Below, in pieces: positions 27,516-38,858 of a stretch of 64,000 bases of DNA. The DNA comes from an uncultured Tolumonas sp. (GTDB taxonomy: Bacteria; Pseudomonadota; Gammaproteobacteria; Enterobacterales; Aeromonadaceae): contig NZ_OY829945.1 of NCBI RefSeq assembly GCF_963556105.2, forward strand, positions 911,001 through 975,000, given 5' to 3'. The notes beneath the pieces are model-generated. The model was given only the letters and a program-made list of their open reading frames with translations. It was not told the DNA's origin and did not search any database. Both the position numbers and the translations under genes were made by a program. Within the stretch, counting starts at the first letter, position 1; every line of letters begins with the position of its first letter.

Positions 27516-28889
27516 ATGGGATCATTTAATTGCTTTAAAGCTTACGATATTCGTGGTCGATTGGGTGACGAACTGGACGAAGATGTTGCCTATCGTATCG
27601 GGCGTGCTTATGCCCGTTATCTGAACGCGCGTGCCGTTGTGGTGGGTGGTGATGTGCGCCTTTCCAGTGAAGGATTAAAACAAGCACTGGTACAAGGGTT
27701 ACGCGACAGCGGTGCCGATGTTATCGATTTAGGCATGACTGGCACCGAAGAGATTTATTTTGCCACCTGGTTTTTGGGTGTTGACGGCGGCATTGAAGTC
27801 ACCGCGTCACATAACCCCATCGACTATAACGGCATGAAACTGGTGCGCAGCGGCAGTCGGCCGATCAGCGGTGACACCGGCTTGAATGAGATCCGCCGTA
27901 TGGCGGAGATGATCGATTATGGCCCGCAAGCCGGCATTCCCGGGCTGTATCGTCAGGAAAGCATTCTGTCGGCGTATATTGATCACCTGATGAGTTATAT
28001 CGATTTCAGTAAATTAACGCCGAAAAAACTGGTCGTGAATGCAGGCAATGGCGCGGCTGGTCATGTGATCAATGCCATTGAAAAGGTGTTTATCAGCCAA
28101 CGCGTACCGGTGCAATTGATCAAGATCCACAATGAGCCAGACGGCACATTCCCTCATGGTATTCCTAACCCCTTGTTACCAGAAAACCGCGCAGACACGG
28201 CCAATGCGGTGCATGCCTATGGTGCTGATATGGGCATCGCGTGGGACGGTGATTTTGACCGTTGTTTCCTGTTTGATCAACACGGTGAATTTATTGAGGG
28301 GTATTACATCGTTGGTTTGCTGGCGGAAAGTTTTCTGCTGAAGAAACCCGGTGCCCGCATTATTTACGACCCGCGCCTGACGTGGAACACCGAAGAGATC
28401 GTCACCCAAACCGGTGGAGTGCCGGTGATGTCGAAAACCGGCCATGCCTTTATCAAAGAGCGCATGCGCGCCGAAGATGCGGTCTATGGCGGCGAGATGA
28501 GTGCCCATCACTATTTCCGTGATTTTGGTTATTGCGATAGTGGCATGATCCCATGGTTACTGGTGCTGGAGCTGTTGTGTGTCCGCAAACAACCGCTGTC
28601 GACGCTGGTAGCCGAACGCATTGCCCGTTACCCATCACCGGGTGAAATTAACAGCCATCTCAGCGACCCCCAGCAAGCGATCCAGCGTGTGTTAGATGCA
28701 TACAGCGGGCAGGCGCTGAACATCGATTACACCGATGGTATCAGTCTGTCTTTCGATGATTGGCGTTTTAATCTGCGCAGCTCGAATACCGAACCGGTTG
28801 TGCGACTGAATGTTGAGTCGCGAGCTGATGAAGTGTTGATGCAACAAAAAACAGCGGAAATTTTATCGCTGTTACGCCAGGAGGGCTAA
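27516..28889 (+). CDS. algC: Phosphomannomutase (AlgC/ManB/CpsG type)
   Basis: 457 residues. It interconverts mannose-6-P and mannose-1-P between the two AlgA steps. The alpha-D-phosphohexomutase signature is intact: phosphoserine loop TASHNP, metal loop WDGDFDR, sugar loop [10 protein letters not shown] and phosphate loop RSSNTEP. The ATG at 27516 follows an agagga site. The frame open to the left runs only through the repeat. CpsG-like in detail, so manB would be an equally good symbol. Confidence 0.88.
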   Translation: MGSFNCFKAYDIRGRLGDELDEDVAYRIGRAYARYLNARAVVVGGDVRLSSEGLKQALVQGLRDSGADVIDLGMTGTEEIYFATWFLGVDGGIEVTASHNPIDYNGMKLVRSGSRPISGDTGLNEIRRMAEMIDYGPQAGIPGLYRQESILSAYIDHLMSYIDFSKLTPKKLVVNAGNGAAGHVINAIEKVFISQRVPVQLIKIHNEPDGTFPHGIPNPLLPENRADTANAVHAYGADMGIAWDGDFDRCFLFDQHGEFIEGYYIVGLLAESFLLKKPGARIIYDPRLTWNTEEIVTQTGGVPVMSKTGHAFIKERMRAEDAVYGGEMSAHHYFRDFGYCDSGMIPWLLVLELLCVRKQPLSTLVAERIARYPSPGEINSHLSDPQQAIQRVLDAYSGQALNIDYTDGISLSFDDWRFNLRSSNTEPVVRLNVESRADEVLMQQKTAEILSLLRQEG

Positions 28890-28892
28890 ATC

Positions 28893-30167
28893 ATGAAAAT
28901 GATGGAAGAGACATTTCAGGCCGCATGGCAAGCCATTGGCGGAGAAATGCTGCAACAGCCATTGTGGCTGATTAATAGTCTGCAACCTTATGATTGGGGC
29001 ACGACCGATGTATTGCCCTGGTTGCTCGGTATTGAAAATCCGCAACAACAACCACAGGCAGAAGTGTGGGTCGGCGCTCATCCGAAAGCGCCGTCACAGG
29101 TGGTGTTCCCTGATGCGCAATTTTCACTGGAACAACTGATCGACGGGCAACCGCATGCCATTCTCGGGGCGCGGGCGATCCAGCGTTTCGGGCCGAAATT
29201 ACCGTTTTTATTCAAAATATTGTCGGCCAAAAAAGCCTTGTCTATTCAGGTACACCCTGATTTAGCGCAGGCGCAAGCGGGTTTTGCCCACGAAAATGCA
29301 ATTGGTATTCCGCTCACGGCCGCTGAGCGTAACTACCATGACGCCAATCATAAGCCGGAGCTGTTATACGCGCTGACGCAGTTTGTCGGCTTGGTTGGGT
29401 TCCGGCCCATTGCTGAGATCGTGCGGTTGTTAGTGTTAGTCGGTGAACACCAATTGCTGACTTGGGCGAAACGACTGCAAAAAGAGGGGGAAACGGCACT
29501 GGCAGCTTTTTATAGCTGGCTATTGTTGTTGTCGAGCAAAGAACTGGAACATCTGCTCTCTGCTGCCGGCCCCAGCCTGCAATTTCAACATGAGCCCGCT
29601 TTTGCTGAAGTGCGGCGGTTAGCACAGGAACATCCGGGCGATAGCGGAATTTTGTCACCGCTCGTGCTGAATCTGGTATCGCTGGTGCCAGGCGAAGCGA
29701 TGTTTATTCCGGCCGGTACACCGCACGCTTATCTGCGGGGAACGGGCGTTGAGGTCATGGCCAGCTCAGACAATGTGTTACGAGCTGGGTTAACGAAAAA
29801 ACATATCGCACCGGATGAACTTCTATCGACGGTGATCTTTCGCAGTATGACGCCGGACATTATGCGTCAGCCTGCAAACAAACCGTCTGTGAACAAAATA
29901 GAACAGCGGTTTCCTGTACCGGTGGATGACTTTGAGCTTTCGATTATACGCCTGCAAAGTGGTGACACTTTTCCGGTCGGATTGTTACCTGAGGTTGAAC
30001 TGTTATTTTGCCTGAAAGGCACGATCACGCTAACCAATGCACAAGGCGAACCGTGGACACTGACGCCTGCGTCCAGTGTGCTGCTGCCGGCAGCCAGTCA
30101 GGGTTGGCAACTGAGCGGCCATGGCAAAGTGGCAAGGGTGCGCATTGGCCCATCATTGATGCATTAA
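28893..30167 (+). CDS. manA: Mannose-6-phosphate isomerase, class I
   Basis: 424 residues of type I PMI, a zinc enzyme linking fructose-6-P to mannose-6-P. Zinc and active-site blocks SIQVHPD, YHDANHKPE and PAGTPHAYLRGTGVEVM are present. Starts 3 bases after algC, so it is coupled to it. It duplicates the isomerase activity of the AlgA C-terminus, which may raise carbon flow into alginate. Confidence 0.93.
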   Translation: MKMMEETFQAAWQAIGGEMLQQPLWLINSLQPYDWGTTDVLPWLLGIENPQQQPQAEVWVGAHPKAPSQVVFPDAQFSLEQLIDGQPHAILGARAIQRFGPKLPFLFKILSAKKALSIQVHPDLAQAQAGFAHENAIGIPLTAAERNYHDANHKPELLYALTQFVGLVGFRPIAEIVRLLVLVGEHQLLTWAKRLQKEGETALAAFYSWLLLLSSKELEHLLSAAGPSLQFQHEPAFAEVRRLAQEHPGDSGILSPLVLNLVSLVPGEAMFIPAGTPHAYLRGTGVEVMASSDNVLRAGLTKKHIAPDELLSTVIFRSMTPDIMRQPANKPSVNKIEQRFPVPVDDFELSIIRLQSGDTFPVGLLPEVELLFCLKGTITLTNAQGEPWTLTPASSVLLPAASQGWQLSGHGKVARVRIGPSLMH

Positions 30168-30227
30168 CTTCGTCGATGCCACGTTATGAGTAACGTGGCA
30201 AAGAGGTTTCCTCTGGAGGATAAAGTA

Positions 30228-31526
30228 ATGAAAAAAGCAGGATATCTGATTGCACTGTTGCTTGCGTTCTGGCATTTGCCAGGGCTTGCTGCCAGCAGTT
30301 GTACGGCCGCTAATCTGCGGTATGCCAACTCCAGCAATACCTTATATCTACAAACGGGCGGTATTTGTCGGGTCGCCGATATTGCGGCATTGAAACCGCT
30401 ACAACTGGTTAATCAGGGCGGGGGGATCTATCTGTTAAAGGCGAACCTCAAATTGACCGATGGCTCTGCGTTACTGATCGATGGTGATGATCCGACAGAT
30501 CCTGTCATTGAGTTTCGTCTGTTGTCTAACAACACCGGGCTGGCTAATAGTGTCGTTAATCTGACCGCTGATTACGGCATTGTGCAAATTAACCATACCA
30601 AAGTGCTGTCGTGGGACGAAGCGGTACAGGGGCCGGACACTGATTACACCACGGCTAATCGGGCCTACATTCGTGTGCGATCCGGTGCTGCAGATAAACA
30701 ATCACGCATGGATGTCACCGGCAGTGATATCGGTTATCTGGGCTATTACGCCTCGGAATCATACGGGTTAACCTGGAAAGTATCGGGTACGCTGAATGAC
30801 GTTCGTGTATATGGCAATATTCTCAATAGCCGCATCCACAATAACTATTTCGGGGTGTTCACTTACGGTGCTTACGGCATGATGATCAGCGGTAACGAGT
30901 TTGATCATAATGTGAAATATGGGCTGGATCCGCATGATGATTCCGATTACCTGACCATCACCAGTAACAGTTCCCACCATAATGGCGACCACGGCATTAT
31001 ATGTTCGCAGCGCTGTAACAATCTGGTGATCCGCTACAACAATAGTTACAGCAATGCTGGTCATGGCATCATGCTGCATCGTTCGGTGGATTATTCGCTG
31101 GTGGAGAATAATCAGGTATTTGATAACGAAGATACCGGTATTGCGTTGTTTGAAAGCAACAACAATATTATTCGGGGCAATATTGTGCAGGGTAATAAGA
31201 CCGGCATTCGGCTTTCAGTCGGGTCATCCTATAACAGTTTTCAGGGCAACATGATTTACGGTAGCACTGATAACGGTATTTATACCTTTAAAGGGACGGA
31301 TGAACCGGAGCGGGTAGGCAATGATGGTATCAATCGTGGCAACGTGTGGTCGCAAAACGATATCACGGCGACAGGCGCTTATATTCTCAAATTGAATGCT
31401 ACCGATGGAGACACTTTCAGCGGCAATGATTTTACCGGTAATCCACTGGCTAAGTTTTATGTGAAAGGGGCAACTAATACCATCTATACCGACAATTTAC
31501 TGGATCCCAGCATGTCATTACCTTGA
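30228..31526 (+). CDS. Secreted beta-helix protein, second mannuronan C5-epimerase-like paralogue
   Basis: 432 residues from the ATG at 30228, which has a ggagga site and opens a signal peptide (MKKAGYLIALLLAFWHLPG). Parallel beta-helix (NosD/AlgG type) with many short N/D/G turns. The motif YGLDPHDDSDYL (~residue 236) matches the AlgG catalytic block YGIDPHDRS and also resembles the YG-D-H block of Azotobacter AlgE epimerases, so epimerase activity is plausible. No R-modules and no calcium nonapeptide repeats are seen. The alternative is a lyase or carbohydrate-binding helix. Last gene of the operon, with a terminator after it. Confidence 0.75.
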   Translation: MKKAGYLIALLLAFWHLPGLAASSCTAANLRYANSSNTLYLQTGGICRVADIAALKPLQLVNQGGGIYLLKANLKLTDGSALLIDGDDPTDPVIEFRLLSNNTGLANSVVNLTADYGIVQINHTKVLSWDEAVQGPDTDYTTANRAYIRVRSGAADKQSRMDVTGSDIGYLGYYASESYGLTWKVSGTLNDVRVYGNILNSRIHNNYFGVFTYGAYGMMISGNEFDHNVKYGLDPHDDSDYLTITSNSSHHNGDHGIICSQRCNNLVIRYNNSYSNAGHGIMLHRSVDYSLVENNQVFDNEDTGIALFESNNNIIRGNIVQGNKTGIRLSVGSSYNSFQGNMIYGSTDNGIYTFKGTDEPERVGNDGINRGNVWSQNDITATGAYILKLNATDGDTFSGNDFTGNPLAKFYVKGATNTIYTDNLLDPSMSLP

Positions 31527-31555
31527 AGTGTTATTTCCGAAAACTCCCCTTTTTG

Positions 31556-31578
31556 CCCGGAATTTTTCCGGGTTTTTT
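31556..31578 (+). terminator. Terminator of the alginate operon
   Basis: A stem cccggaa (31556-31562) / ttccggg (31566-31572) followed by six T. It lies 30 bases past the last operon gene and close to the end of the convergent AraC-type gene. Confidence 0.88.
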
Positions 31579-31591
31579 CTTAGATTAATTA

Positions 31592-32611
31592 TTATTTAGC
31601 TCGGTGTTCATCTCTGAATGCTAAAGGGCTCATCGATAGATTGGTTTTGAAGAAACGGCTAAAAACGCTCTGTGAAGAAAAGCCAATCGACTCACTGATC
31701 TCTTGCATAGAGTATTTTGATTCAATTAATAATTCACAGGCCATTTTTATTTTCGTCTCTTTTAATAAGGTAATAAAAGAGGTGTTTTCGTTCTGCAACT
31801 TCCGATTAAGTGTCCATCTGCTGATACTCAGATTGTTACAAATGTCTTCCAATATTGAATCATCGCCATCAAATCGCCCTAAATGAATGGAATGGATTAT
31901 CATCTCTTTGATTAACGAGGAATAATTGCTATCACTCTCCAAATTGCGGCAGAGTTCATTTAACCTCACCTTTTGCATGGAGTTTAAGCTGCCATTATAA
32001 CCTTGTCGTGGTCTGTCTAATTCTTGGTTGTTAAAAATAATAAAGTTGCTATTTTGCTCCCATAAACATGGCGTATTAAAAAACATATCCAGTAAATGTT
32101 TTCTCTGTGGCGGTTTTCCAACGAACCCGATATTAACTCTGAAAGAGTCGGAATAGTTTTTGACTATGCTATAAAGCATAATGAAATTAAAAATGGCCTG
32201 TGAAGCGCCAAGTTCTTTTGGCCCCAGATTAATATATTCAAAGCTGCTTTTTTCTGCACCAGCGTGTTTAATTAAATCATCGCAGTTACCAATCATGATG
32301 CGGTATCTGACATACGAATCGAGTGCTTCTTTGGCGCTGCTTTCATTTAAACAAATACCAACGAAATCAGGATGATTTTGGAACGATAACGTCATAAAAT
32401 TATCAAAAATAAAATCATTAAATGGCTGTAGATATTCTTTTGTTTTTAGCATAAAACGATAATGTTTATGTTCTGCTATACGTCCATTATCTCGTTCAAT
32501 CTCATAATCAGATACGCCACAATATTCAATAATAGATTTTGTGTTAACACCGTCGCCTTTTAATTTCTGTAATACATTTCTCATGATGACATTTGAAACG
32601 CTTTTGGGCAT
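31592..32611 (-). CDS. AraC-family transcriptional regulator
   Basis: 339 residues from the ATG at 32611 (ggag site 6 bases upstream). N-terminal arabinose-binding-like effector domain (OruR/ArgR type, ~residues 15-200) and a C-terminal pair of HTH motifs (~235-335) ending with SMQEISESIGFSSQSVFSRF and FKTNLSMSPLAFR. It is convergent with the alginate operon and divergent from a GH3 gene. Control of the GH3 gene is the simplest guess, with control of alginate genes also possible. More A/T-rich than its neighbours, which hints at acquisition. Confidence 0.85.
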   Translation of the reverse strand: MPKSVSNVIMRNVLQKLKGDGVNTKSIIEYCGVSDYEIERDNGRIAEHKHYRFMLKTKEYLQPFNDFIFDNFMTLSFQNHPDFVGICLNESSAKEALDSYVRYRIMIGNCDDLIKHAGAEKSSFEYINLGPKELGASQAIFNFIMLYSIVKNYSDSFRVNIGFVGKPPQRKHLLDMFFNTPCLWEQNSNFIIFNNQELDRPRQGYNGSLNSMQKVRLNELCRNLESDSNYSSLIKEMIIHSIHLGRFDGDDSILEDICNNLSISRWTLNRKLQNENTSFITLLKETKIKMACELLIESKYSMQEISESIGFSSQSVFSRFFKTNLSMSPLAFRDEHRAK

Positions 32612-32989
32612 GGCAAACTCCAAAGTCTATAAGTTAATATTTTATCGATTTTGCTGCTTTAATAATAAGAGTGTGATTTTAAATTGTCTCTGTATTGTAT
32701 TTGATAAAATATTTAGCTGTTATATGTTACTCGGAAGTATAGAGGTGAGACTTAGTGAACGCTTGTAACAAAATGTAAACATTGTGGTGACTTCACATAT
32801 TTAGCATCCTGCTCCATTTTGCAAAATTCATGCACCCAGCTGTCAATTATTTTAATAAATAACTCGTTACTTTATTCACCGAAGAAAAAGGTAGTTGTGC
32901 ATTATTTATTTGCAAATGTTTTAAATGAGCATCGAGTTAATTCGATGCTAACGACATTAAAGCATGATGAATCGATTAAAGGAATAAAT
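32612..32989. promoter_or_regulatory. Divergent intergenic region between AraC-type regulator and GH3 gene
   Basis: About 380 AT-rich bases with no gene. The open frame into it from the GH3 gene lacks a start with a ribosome site before 32990. It must hold the promoters of both divergent genes and probably the AraC-type operator. I see no individual site clear enough to name. Confidence 0.5.
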
Positions 32990-35401
32990 ATGAGTAATTT
33001 CAAGCCACAATTAAAAATTGTCACTATGGCCGTTGCAGTAGCTATTTCCGCTCTCATGACCGGTTGCAATGATAATTCATCTGAACATGCGGTGGTAAAA
33101 GATGACGCCTATTATAAATCATTAGCCGAGCAGATGGTTGCTCAGATGAGTATTAGTGAAAAGCTTGATATCGTTTCCGGCCCTGGCATGGATTTTACGA
33201 CATTCGCCAATAATACCCCCATCAATTTATTAAGTGATGCATCGGGCGTTGCGGGTTATATCAATGGCGTAAAAAACGATAAGTTGGATATCCCCGCCGC
33301 TAAACTGGCGGATGGCCCGGCGGGTTTGCGAATTAATGGCACTCGTGATGGCGACAGTGGCACTTATTATGCGACCGCATGGCCGATTGGTTCATTGCTG
33401 GCTTCAACATGGAATACCGATCTGGTTCAACAAGTGGGCAAAGCGACCGGTGAAGAAGTTAAAGAATATGGGGTCGATTTATTATTAGCGCCGGGCATGA
33501 ATATTCAGCGTAACCCGCTGAACGGACGTAATTTTGAATATTATTCGGAAGACCCGCTGGTCACTGGGAAAATCGGTGCCGCGATGGTGGAAGGGGTGGA
33601 ATCGAACGGGGTTGGCTCTACCATCAAACATTTCTTTGGCAACAATTCAGAAACTAATCGCAACTACATTAACGATATCGGTGAACCGAGAACCTTCCGT
33701 GAAATTTATCTGCGTGGTTTCCAGATCGCAGTGGATGAAGCACAGCCTTGGGCGGTGATGACCTCGTATAACAAGGTCAACGGCACCTATGTGAATCAAC
33801 GTAAAGATGCGGTGACCCATATTCTGCGAGATGAATGGGGTTTTAATGGTCTGGTCATGTCTGACTGGTTTGCTGGCAATGTGATGGGGGATGCCAATTC
33901 TGCTGCTGCGCAAATGAATGCGGGTAATGATTTAATTGAACCGGGCGGACAAAAAACTAACCTGCAAGCCTCCATCGATGCGGGTTCATTAACAGAAGGC
34001 CAGGTGACGCAAAACGCCGTGCATATTCTGACACAAGTGCAGAAATCGCCATCTTATAACCATTATGCATTTTCAAATAACCCTGATCTGAATGCGCATG
34101 CCGTGTTAGCACGTCAAGCTGCCACGGAAGGGATGGTGTTGCTGAAAAACAATGCTGCATTGCCAATTGCCAATGGTAAAACACTGGCTACTTTTGGTGT
34201 AAATCAGGTGAACACCTACAAAGGTGGCACCGGTAGTGGTGATGTGCACGCCGCTTATACGGTGTCGATTGCCAAAGGGTTGGCGAACCGTTTTACCGTT
34301 AACAGTGATTTACAAGATTACTACTCCACTTACTTTGCCACGAATAAGGTGGAACATGCCGGTAGCTTCGGCGGTGCCAGCACCTATTCTTGCGATGAAG
34401 CGACAGTGACCAACAATAGCGATTTATCAACCTTGTTAACCACTGCTGTGCAGACTAACGATACGGCGGTGATTAGCATTGGTCGTCAGGCTGGTGAAGG
34501 GGCCGATCGAACCAATGCTAAAGGCGATTATCTGCTGAGTGATCAGGAGGTCGATATGATCACGAGTGTGGCTGATGCGTTCCATGCACAAGGTAAAAAA
34601 GTGGTGGTGGTGCTGAACGTCAATGGGGTTATCGACACCAGTGCGTGGGGCGATAAAGCCGATGCGATTTTATTAGCCTACATGGGGGGTCAGGATACTG
34701 GTAATGAGGTTGCCGATATTTTGTCTGGTGATGTCAACCCAAGTGGTAAATTGGCGCAAACCTTCCCGGGCAGTTATGCCGATGTGCCATCTTCCAGTTC
34801 GCGCGCTTTCCCTGGGGTCGATACTAACAGCGATGGTACGCCGGATGATGTGTATTACAACGAAGGCATTTATGTCGGTTATCGTTATTATTCCACCTTT
34901 GATAAAACAGTTTCCTACCCATTTGGTTTTGGTTTGTCATACACCACCTTTGGTTATAGTGATGCGGCAGTTACTGCCAACACCTTAAGTAAAGGGGCGC
35001 AAGGTAGTGTGACCTTAACTGCTACTATCACCAATACCGGCAGTGTGGCGGGTAAAGAAGCGGCACAGGTTTATGTTTCAGCACCCGAAGTGAAATTGAA
35101 GAAACCAGCGATTGAGCTGAAAGCGTTTGCTAAAACCAGCAAGCTGGATGCCGGTGCGACAGAGAAACTGACCTTCAATATTCCAGCGAAGATTTTGGCG
35201 AGTTTTGATCCAAGCAGCAATGAATGGATTGTAGAGCCCGGTACTTATAAAGCGTATGTCAGCGCATCTTCCAATGTGACGGATGTGACACCGGTGACCT
35301 TTACCGTTGATAAAGAGATCGTGGTCAGCCACACCACAGCAGGTGCATTGGCATTACCAGAGGGGGTAGATGCAGCCACGGTAACCACGATCACCAAATA
35401 A
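32990..35401 (+). CDS. Glycoside hydrolase family 3 beta-glucosidase lipoprotein
   Basis: 803 residues from the ATG at 32990 (aaagga site). Signal peptide with lipobox LMTGC predicts anchoring to the envelope. GH3 N-domain (~60-400) with the nucleophile Asp in GLVMSDWFAG, the substrate loop LADGPAGLR and KHFFGNN. C-domain (~430-660) with GEGADR. C-terminal fibronectin-III-like domain (~690-790) after YPFGFGLSYTTF. It releases terminal glucose or related residues from beta-glucosides. The divergent AraC-type regulator is the likely controller. Confidence 0.9.
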   Translation: MSNFKPQLKIVTMAVAVAISALMTGCNDNSSEHAVVKDDAYYKSLAEQMVAQMSISEKLDIVSGPGMDFTTFANNTPINLLSDASGVAGYINGVKNDKLDIPAAKLADGPAGLRINGTRDGDSGTYYATAWPIGSLLASTWNTDLVQQVGKATGEEVKEYGVDLLLAPGMNIQRNPLNGRNFEYYSEDPLVTGKIGAAMVEGVESNGVGSTIKHFFGNNSETNRNYINDIGEPRTFREIYLRGFQIAVDEAQPWAVMTSYNKVNGTYVNQRKDAVTHILRDEWGFNGLVMSDWFAGNVMGDANSAAAQMNAGNDLIEPGGQKTNLQASIDAGSLTEGQVTQNAVHILTQVQKSPSYNHYAFSNNPDLNAHAVLARQAATEGMVLLKNNAALPIANGKTLATFGVNQVNTYKGGTGSGDVHAAYTVSIAKGLANRFTVNSDLQDYYSTYFATNKVEHAGSFGGASTYSCDEATVTNNSDLSTLLTTAVQTNDTAVISIGRQAGEGADRTNAKGDYLLSDQEVDMITSVADAFHAQGKKVVVVLNVNGVIDTSAWGDKADAILLAYMGGQDTGNEVADILSGDVNPSGKLAQTFPGSYADVPSSSSRAFPGVDTNSDGTPDDVYYNEGIYVGYRYYSTFDKTVSYPFGFGLSYTTFGYSDAAVTANTLSKGAQGSVTLTATITNTGSVAGKEAAQVYVSAPEVKLKKPAIELKAFAKTSKLDAGATEKLTFNIPAKILASFDPSSNEWIVEPGTYKAYVSASSNVTDVTPVTFTVDKEIVVSHTTAGALALPEGVDAATVTTITK

Positions 35402-35424
35402 TTTACTTCATACTTGTAATGGTT

Positions 35425-35452
35425 GACGCGCCTAAACGGCGCGTCTTTTTTT
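35425..35452 (+). terminator. Terminator of the GH3 gene
   Basis: An 8 bp stem gacgcgcc (35425-35432) / ggcgcgtc (35438-35445) followed by seven T. It lies between convergent GH3 and malS-like genes. Confidence 0.9.
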
Positions 35453-35454
35453 GT

Positions 35455-37518
35455 TTACTGATGATTGCCTGCCCACACCACCATCACTTTATCTTGCTGA
35501 TCCTGTCGGCTAAATGCGTAATAGCCATTCGATGACAAGGTTGTTTGCTGGCCGCGACCTACCGCGCTGTGACGGGCACGGAACTGACTGATTTTCTGCC
35601 AGTGGGTAAGCAGTGCGGCTTTGTCACCGTTCAGATCGTTCCAGTTCATATCGGAACGGGTGCCTTGGATCGGATCTGAGCTGGTGGCGCCAAACTGACG
35701 GCCACTTTCGTCACCGTAATAGATTTGCACCGCACCCGGTGCCAACAGCAACAAATCAGCGGCCAGTTTTTGTTTTTCCACCGAACCTTTGGCATCGTCG
35801 TGGAAAAATAACCGTGTATCGTGTGATGACAGATAACTCAGCACATTGATGTCTTGTAGCTTTTCCGCCATTTGACGATAAGTGTCATCAATGTTGGCGT
35901 AACACGCCAGTGCTTGCTTGGCTTGATCCTGAAAATCGAAATTGATCATGCTGTCAAACCCATGCTGGAAGTAGTCACTTTTCATCACCCCATGCCCCCA
36001 CGATTCGCCTGTCATCCAAAATGGCGCGTTATCCAACGCTTCCTGCGGATGCGCTTTTTTCCATTCGGCCAAGGCTTGTGTGGCTTGGGTTTTTAACTGA
36101 TCCCAAGCGGGTTTTTCGACATGTTTGGCAGTGTCAACGCGGAAGCCATCAATGCCATAATCACGCACCCACTGACTCAACCAATGCGTGATGTAATCGC
36201 GCGGTGTGTAGCCGGCAATTTCTTTGGCATTCGTATCTTTTTTATAGCGATAAAAGTTGGGTAACCCGCTGGCCTGCTTGGATTCGGTTTTCACATCAGG
36301 CAGGAAAGCGAGTGACATGGTCAGGTCGTCATAACCAGGGGCATCATAATCACCAATACCACTGCGCACCCATTTTTTACCCCACCATTTTTCCCATGCG
36401 GCGCCATCGCTAAAATTAATGTAGTTATTAAAACTATGCCAGTTCTCCGCTTTGCCGGGTCGCCAGTCACCCCAATGCTGGCCCAGTATTTTCTGTTGCT
36501 CGTTTTTGCTCAGATGTAATGCGCCAAAATTGAATTCCTGCATGTCGGCTAATGTCGCATAACCGACATGGTTCATGACGACATCAAACAAAATACGAAT
36601 GCCGCGTTTGTGTGCTTGTTCGACCAGCGTATGTAACTCTTGCTCGGTGCCCATGTTGGCGTCGAGTTTGGTCCAGTCTAAAGCGTAATAACCATGATAG
36701 GCATAATGCGGGAAGTCGCCGTTGCTGCCACCGCCGATCCAACCGTGGATCTGTTCCAGCGGTGAGCTGATCCACAATGCATTGACGCCGAGTTGTTGCA
36801 GGTAATCGAGCTTGCTGGTGAGGCCCGCCAGATCGCCGCCGTGGAAGGTTGCGATCTCCTGTTGACCATCGCTTTGGCGGCCATAACTGTGGTCATTCGC
36901 AGGGTTACCATTGGCGAAACGATCGGTCAGCGCAAAATAGACAGTGGCGTTGTGCCAGTTGAACGGGGCTTGCGCCGCAGTGTCCGCTGCTTCCAATAAC
37001 AATAAACCTCCGCTCTCGGGGGCCGGTTGTAAGGTCACTTTACCTTGTGCGACGACTGCTGTCTGGCCGCTGTAATAATCCCGCACACTGTCGCCGTCTT
37101 TAAAGCTGTGGCTGACATCAATGGTGACTGGCTGGTTGTGCCAGATCGGGCAAGTTTTGGGCTGTGCCGCCGTTTGCGTAACAGGTGCGCTTTTCATACT
37201 CAGCAACAAGGTTGGCGTGCCACTGCGGGTATCGATGGTGATCTGGTAATCACCATCTTTATACAGACGCCAGTTTATCGCGGGTTGTGAACCACAAGGC
37301 TGCAGCGACAGCATTTGATTAAGTTTGGCGGCAGCGGTGGGTTGCCAGCATTGTCCGTCGTGTTGTAACTGCAGCGGGTAATTGCCTTTATTCAACGTGG
37401 TGGCACTGTGGAACAGGCCGCTGGGTTGTTCGGTAAAGTTTGGAAACGGAGTCAGCGTCCACTGCGCAAACGCAGCGGGCGATAGCAGTAACAGCAGAGG
37501 CAGCGAGAGGCGGGTCAT
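35455..37518 (-). CDS. malS: Periplasmic alpha-amylase (MalS-like, GH13)
   Basis: 687 residues, close to E. coli MalS (676). Cleaved signal peptide ending SPAAFAQ. N-terminal accessory region with Cys residues (~60-190), then the GH13 barrel. The conserved regions are DVVMNHVG (I), GFRVDTAKH with the nucleophile Asp (II), MTGESWGHG with the acid/base Glu (III) and YLSSHDTR (IV). It cuts maltodextrins to maltooligosaccharides in the periplasm. The ATG at 37518 has correct spacing to aaagga, whereas the one at 37524 is too close. Confidence 0.9.
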   Translation of the reverse strand: MTRLSLPLLLLLSPAAFAQWTLTPFPNFTEQPSGLFHSATTLNKGNYPLQLQHDGQCWQPTAAAKLNQMLSLQPCGSQPAINWRLYKDGDYQITIDTRSGTPTLLLSMKSAPVTQTAAQPKTCPIWHNQPVTIDVSHSFKDGDSVRDYYSGQTAVVAQGKVTLQPAPESGGLLLLEAADTAAQAPFNWHNATVYFALTDRFANGNPANDHSYGRQSDGQQEIATFHGGDLAGLTSKLDYLQQLGVNALWISSPLEQIHGWIGGGSNGDFPHYAYHGYYALDWTKLDANMGTEQELHTLVEQAHKRGIRILFDVVMNHVGYATLADMQEFNFGALHLSKNEQQKILGQHWGDWRPGKAENWHSFNNYINFSDGAAWEKWWGKKWVRSGIGDYDAPGYDDLTMSLAFLPDVKTESKQASGLPNFYRYKKDTNAKEIAGYTPRDYITHWLSQWVRDYGIDGFRVDTAKHVEKPAWDQLKTQATQALAEWKKAHPQEALDNAPFWMTGESWGHGVMKSDYFQHGFDSMINFDFQDQAKQALACYANIDDTYRQMAEKLQDINVLSYLSSHDTRLFFHDDAKGSVEKQKLAADLLLLAPGAVQIYYGDESGRQFGATSSDPIQGTRSDMNWNDLNGDKAALLTHWQKISQFRARHSAVGRGQQTTLSSNGYYAFSRQDQQDKVMVVWAGNHQ

Positions 37519-37670
37519 GAGCATTCCTTTGATTAAATAGAATGAGGGTTAAGTAAATGAGTTTGGGGCGAGGATAGTTTGCCTGTCGTGTCTCAATCGG
37601 CCTCATCCCTGCCAATTTATTTACAGGAGGAGGGAACAGGAGGAGAACGAAGGGAATAGAAAAGAAATAA

Positions 37671-38789
<1,119 letters not shown>

Positions 38790-38803
38790 GGTCTCTACCC
38801 GGC

Positions 38804-38826
38804 GGCTGGCAGGGATGCTGCCAGCC
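38804..38826 (+). other. Intercistronic hairpin between nifH and nifD
   Basis: A perfect 9 bp stem ggctggcag (38804-38812) / ctgccagcc (38818-38826) with a 5-base loop and no T-run. Such a hairpin can protect the nifH 3' end and so raise NifH over NifDK. That role is inferred from other diazotrophs. Confidence 0.72.
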
Positions 38827-38858
38827 CGGATTGTCCGCCCATTCAAGGAATTACTGCT

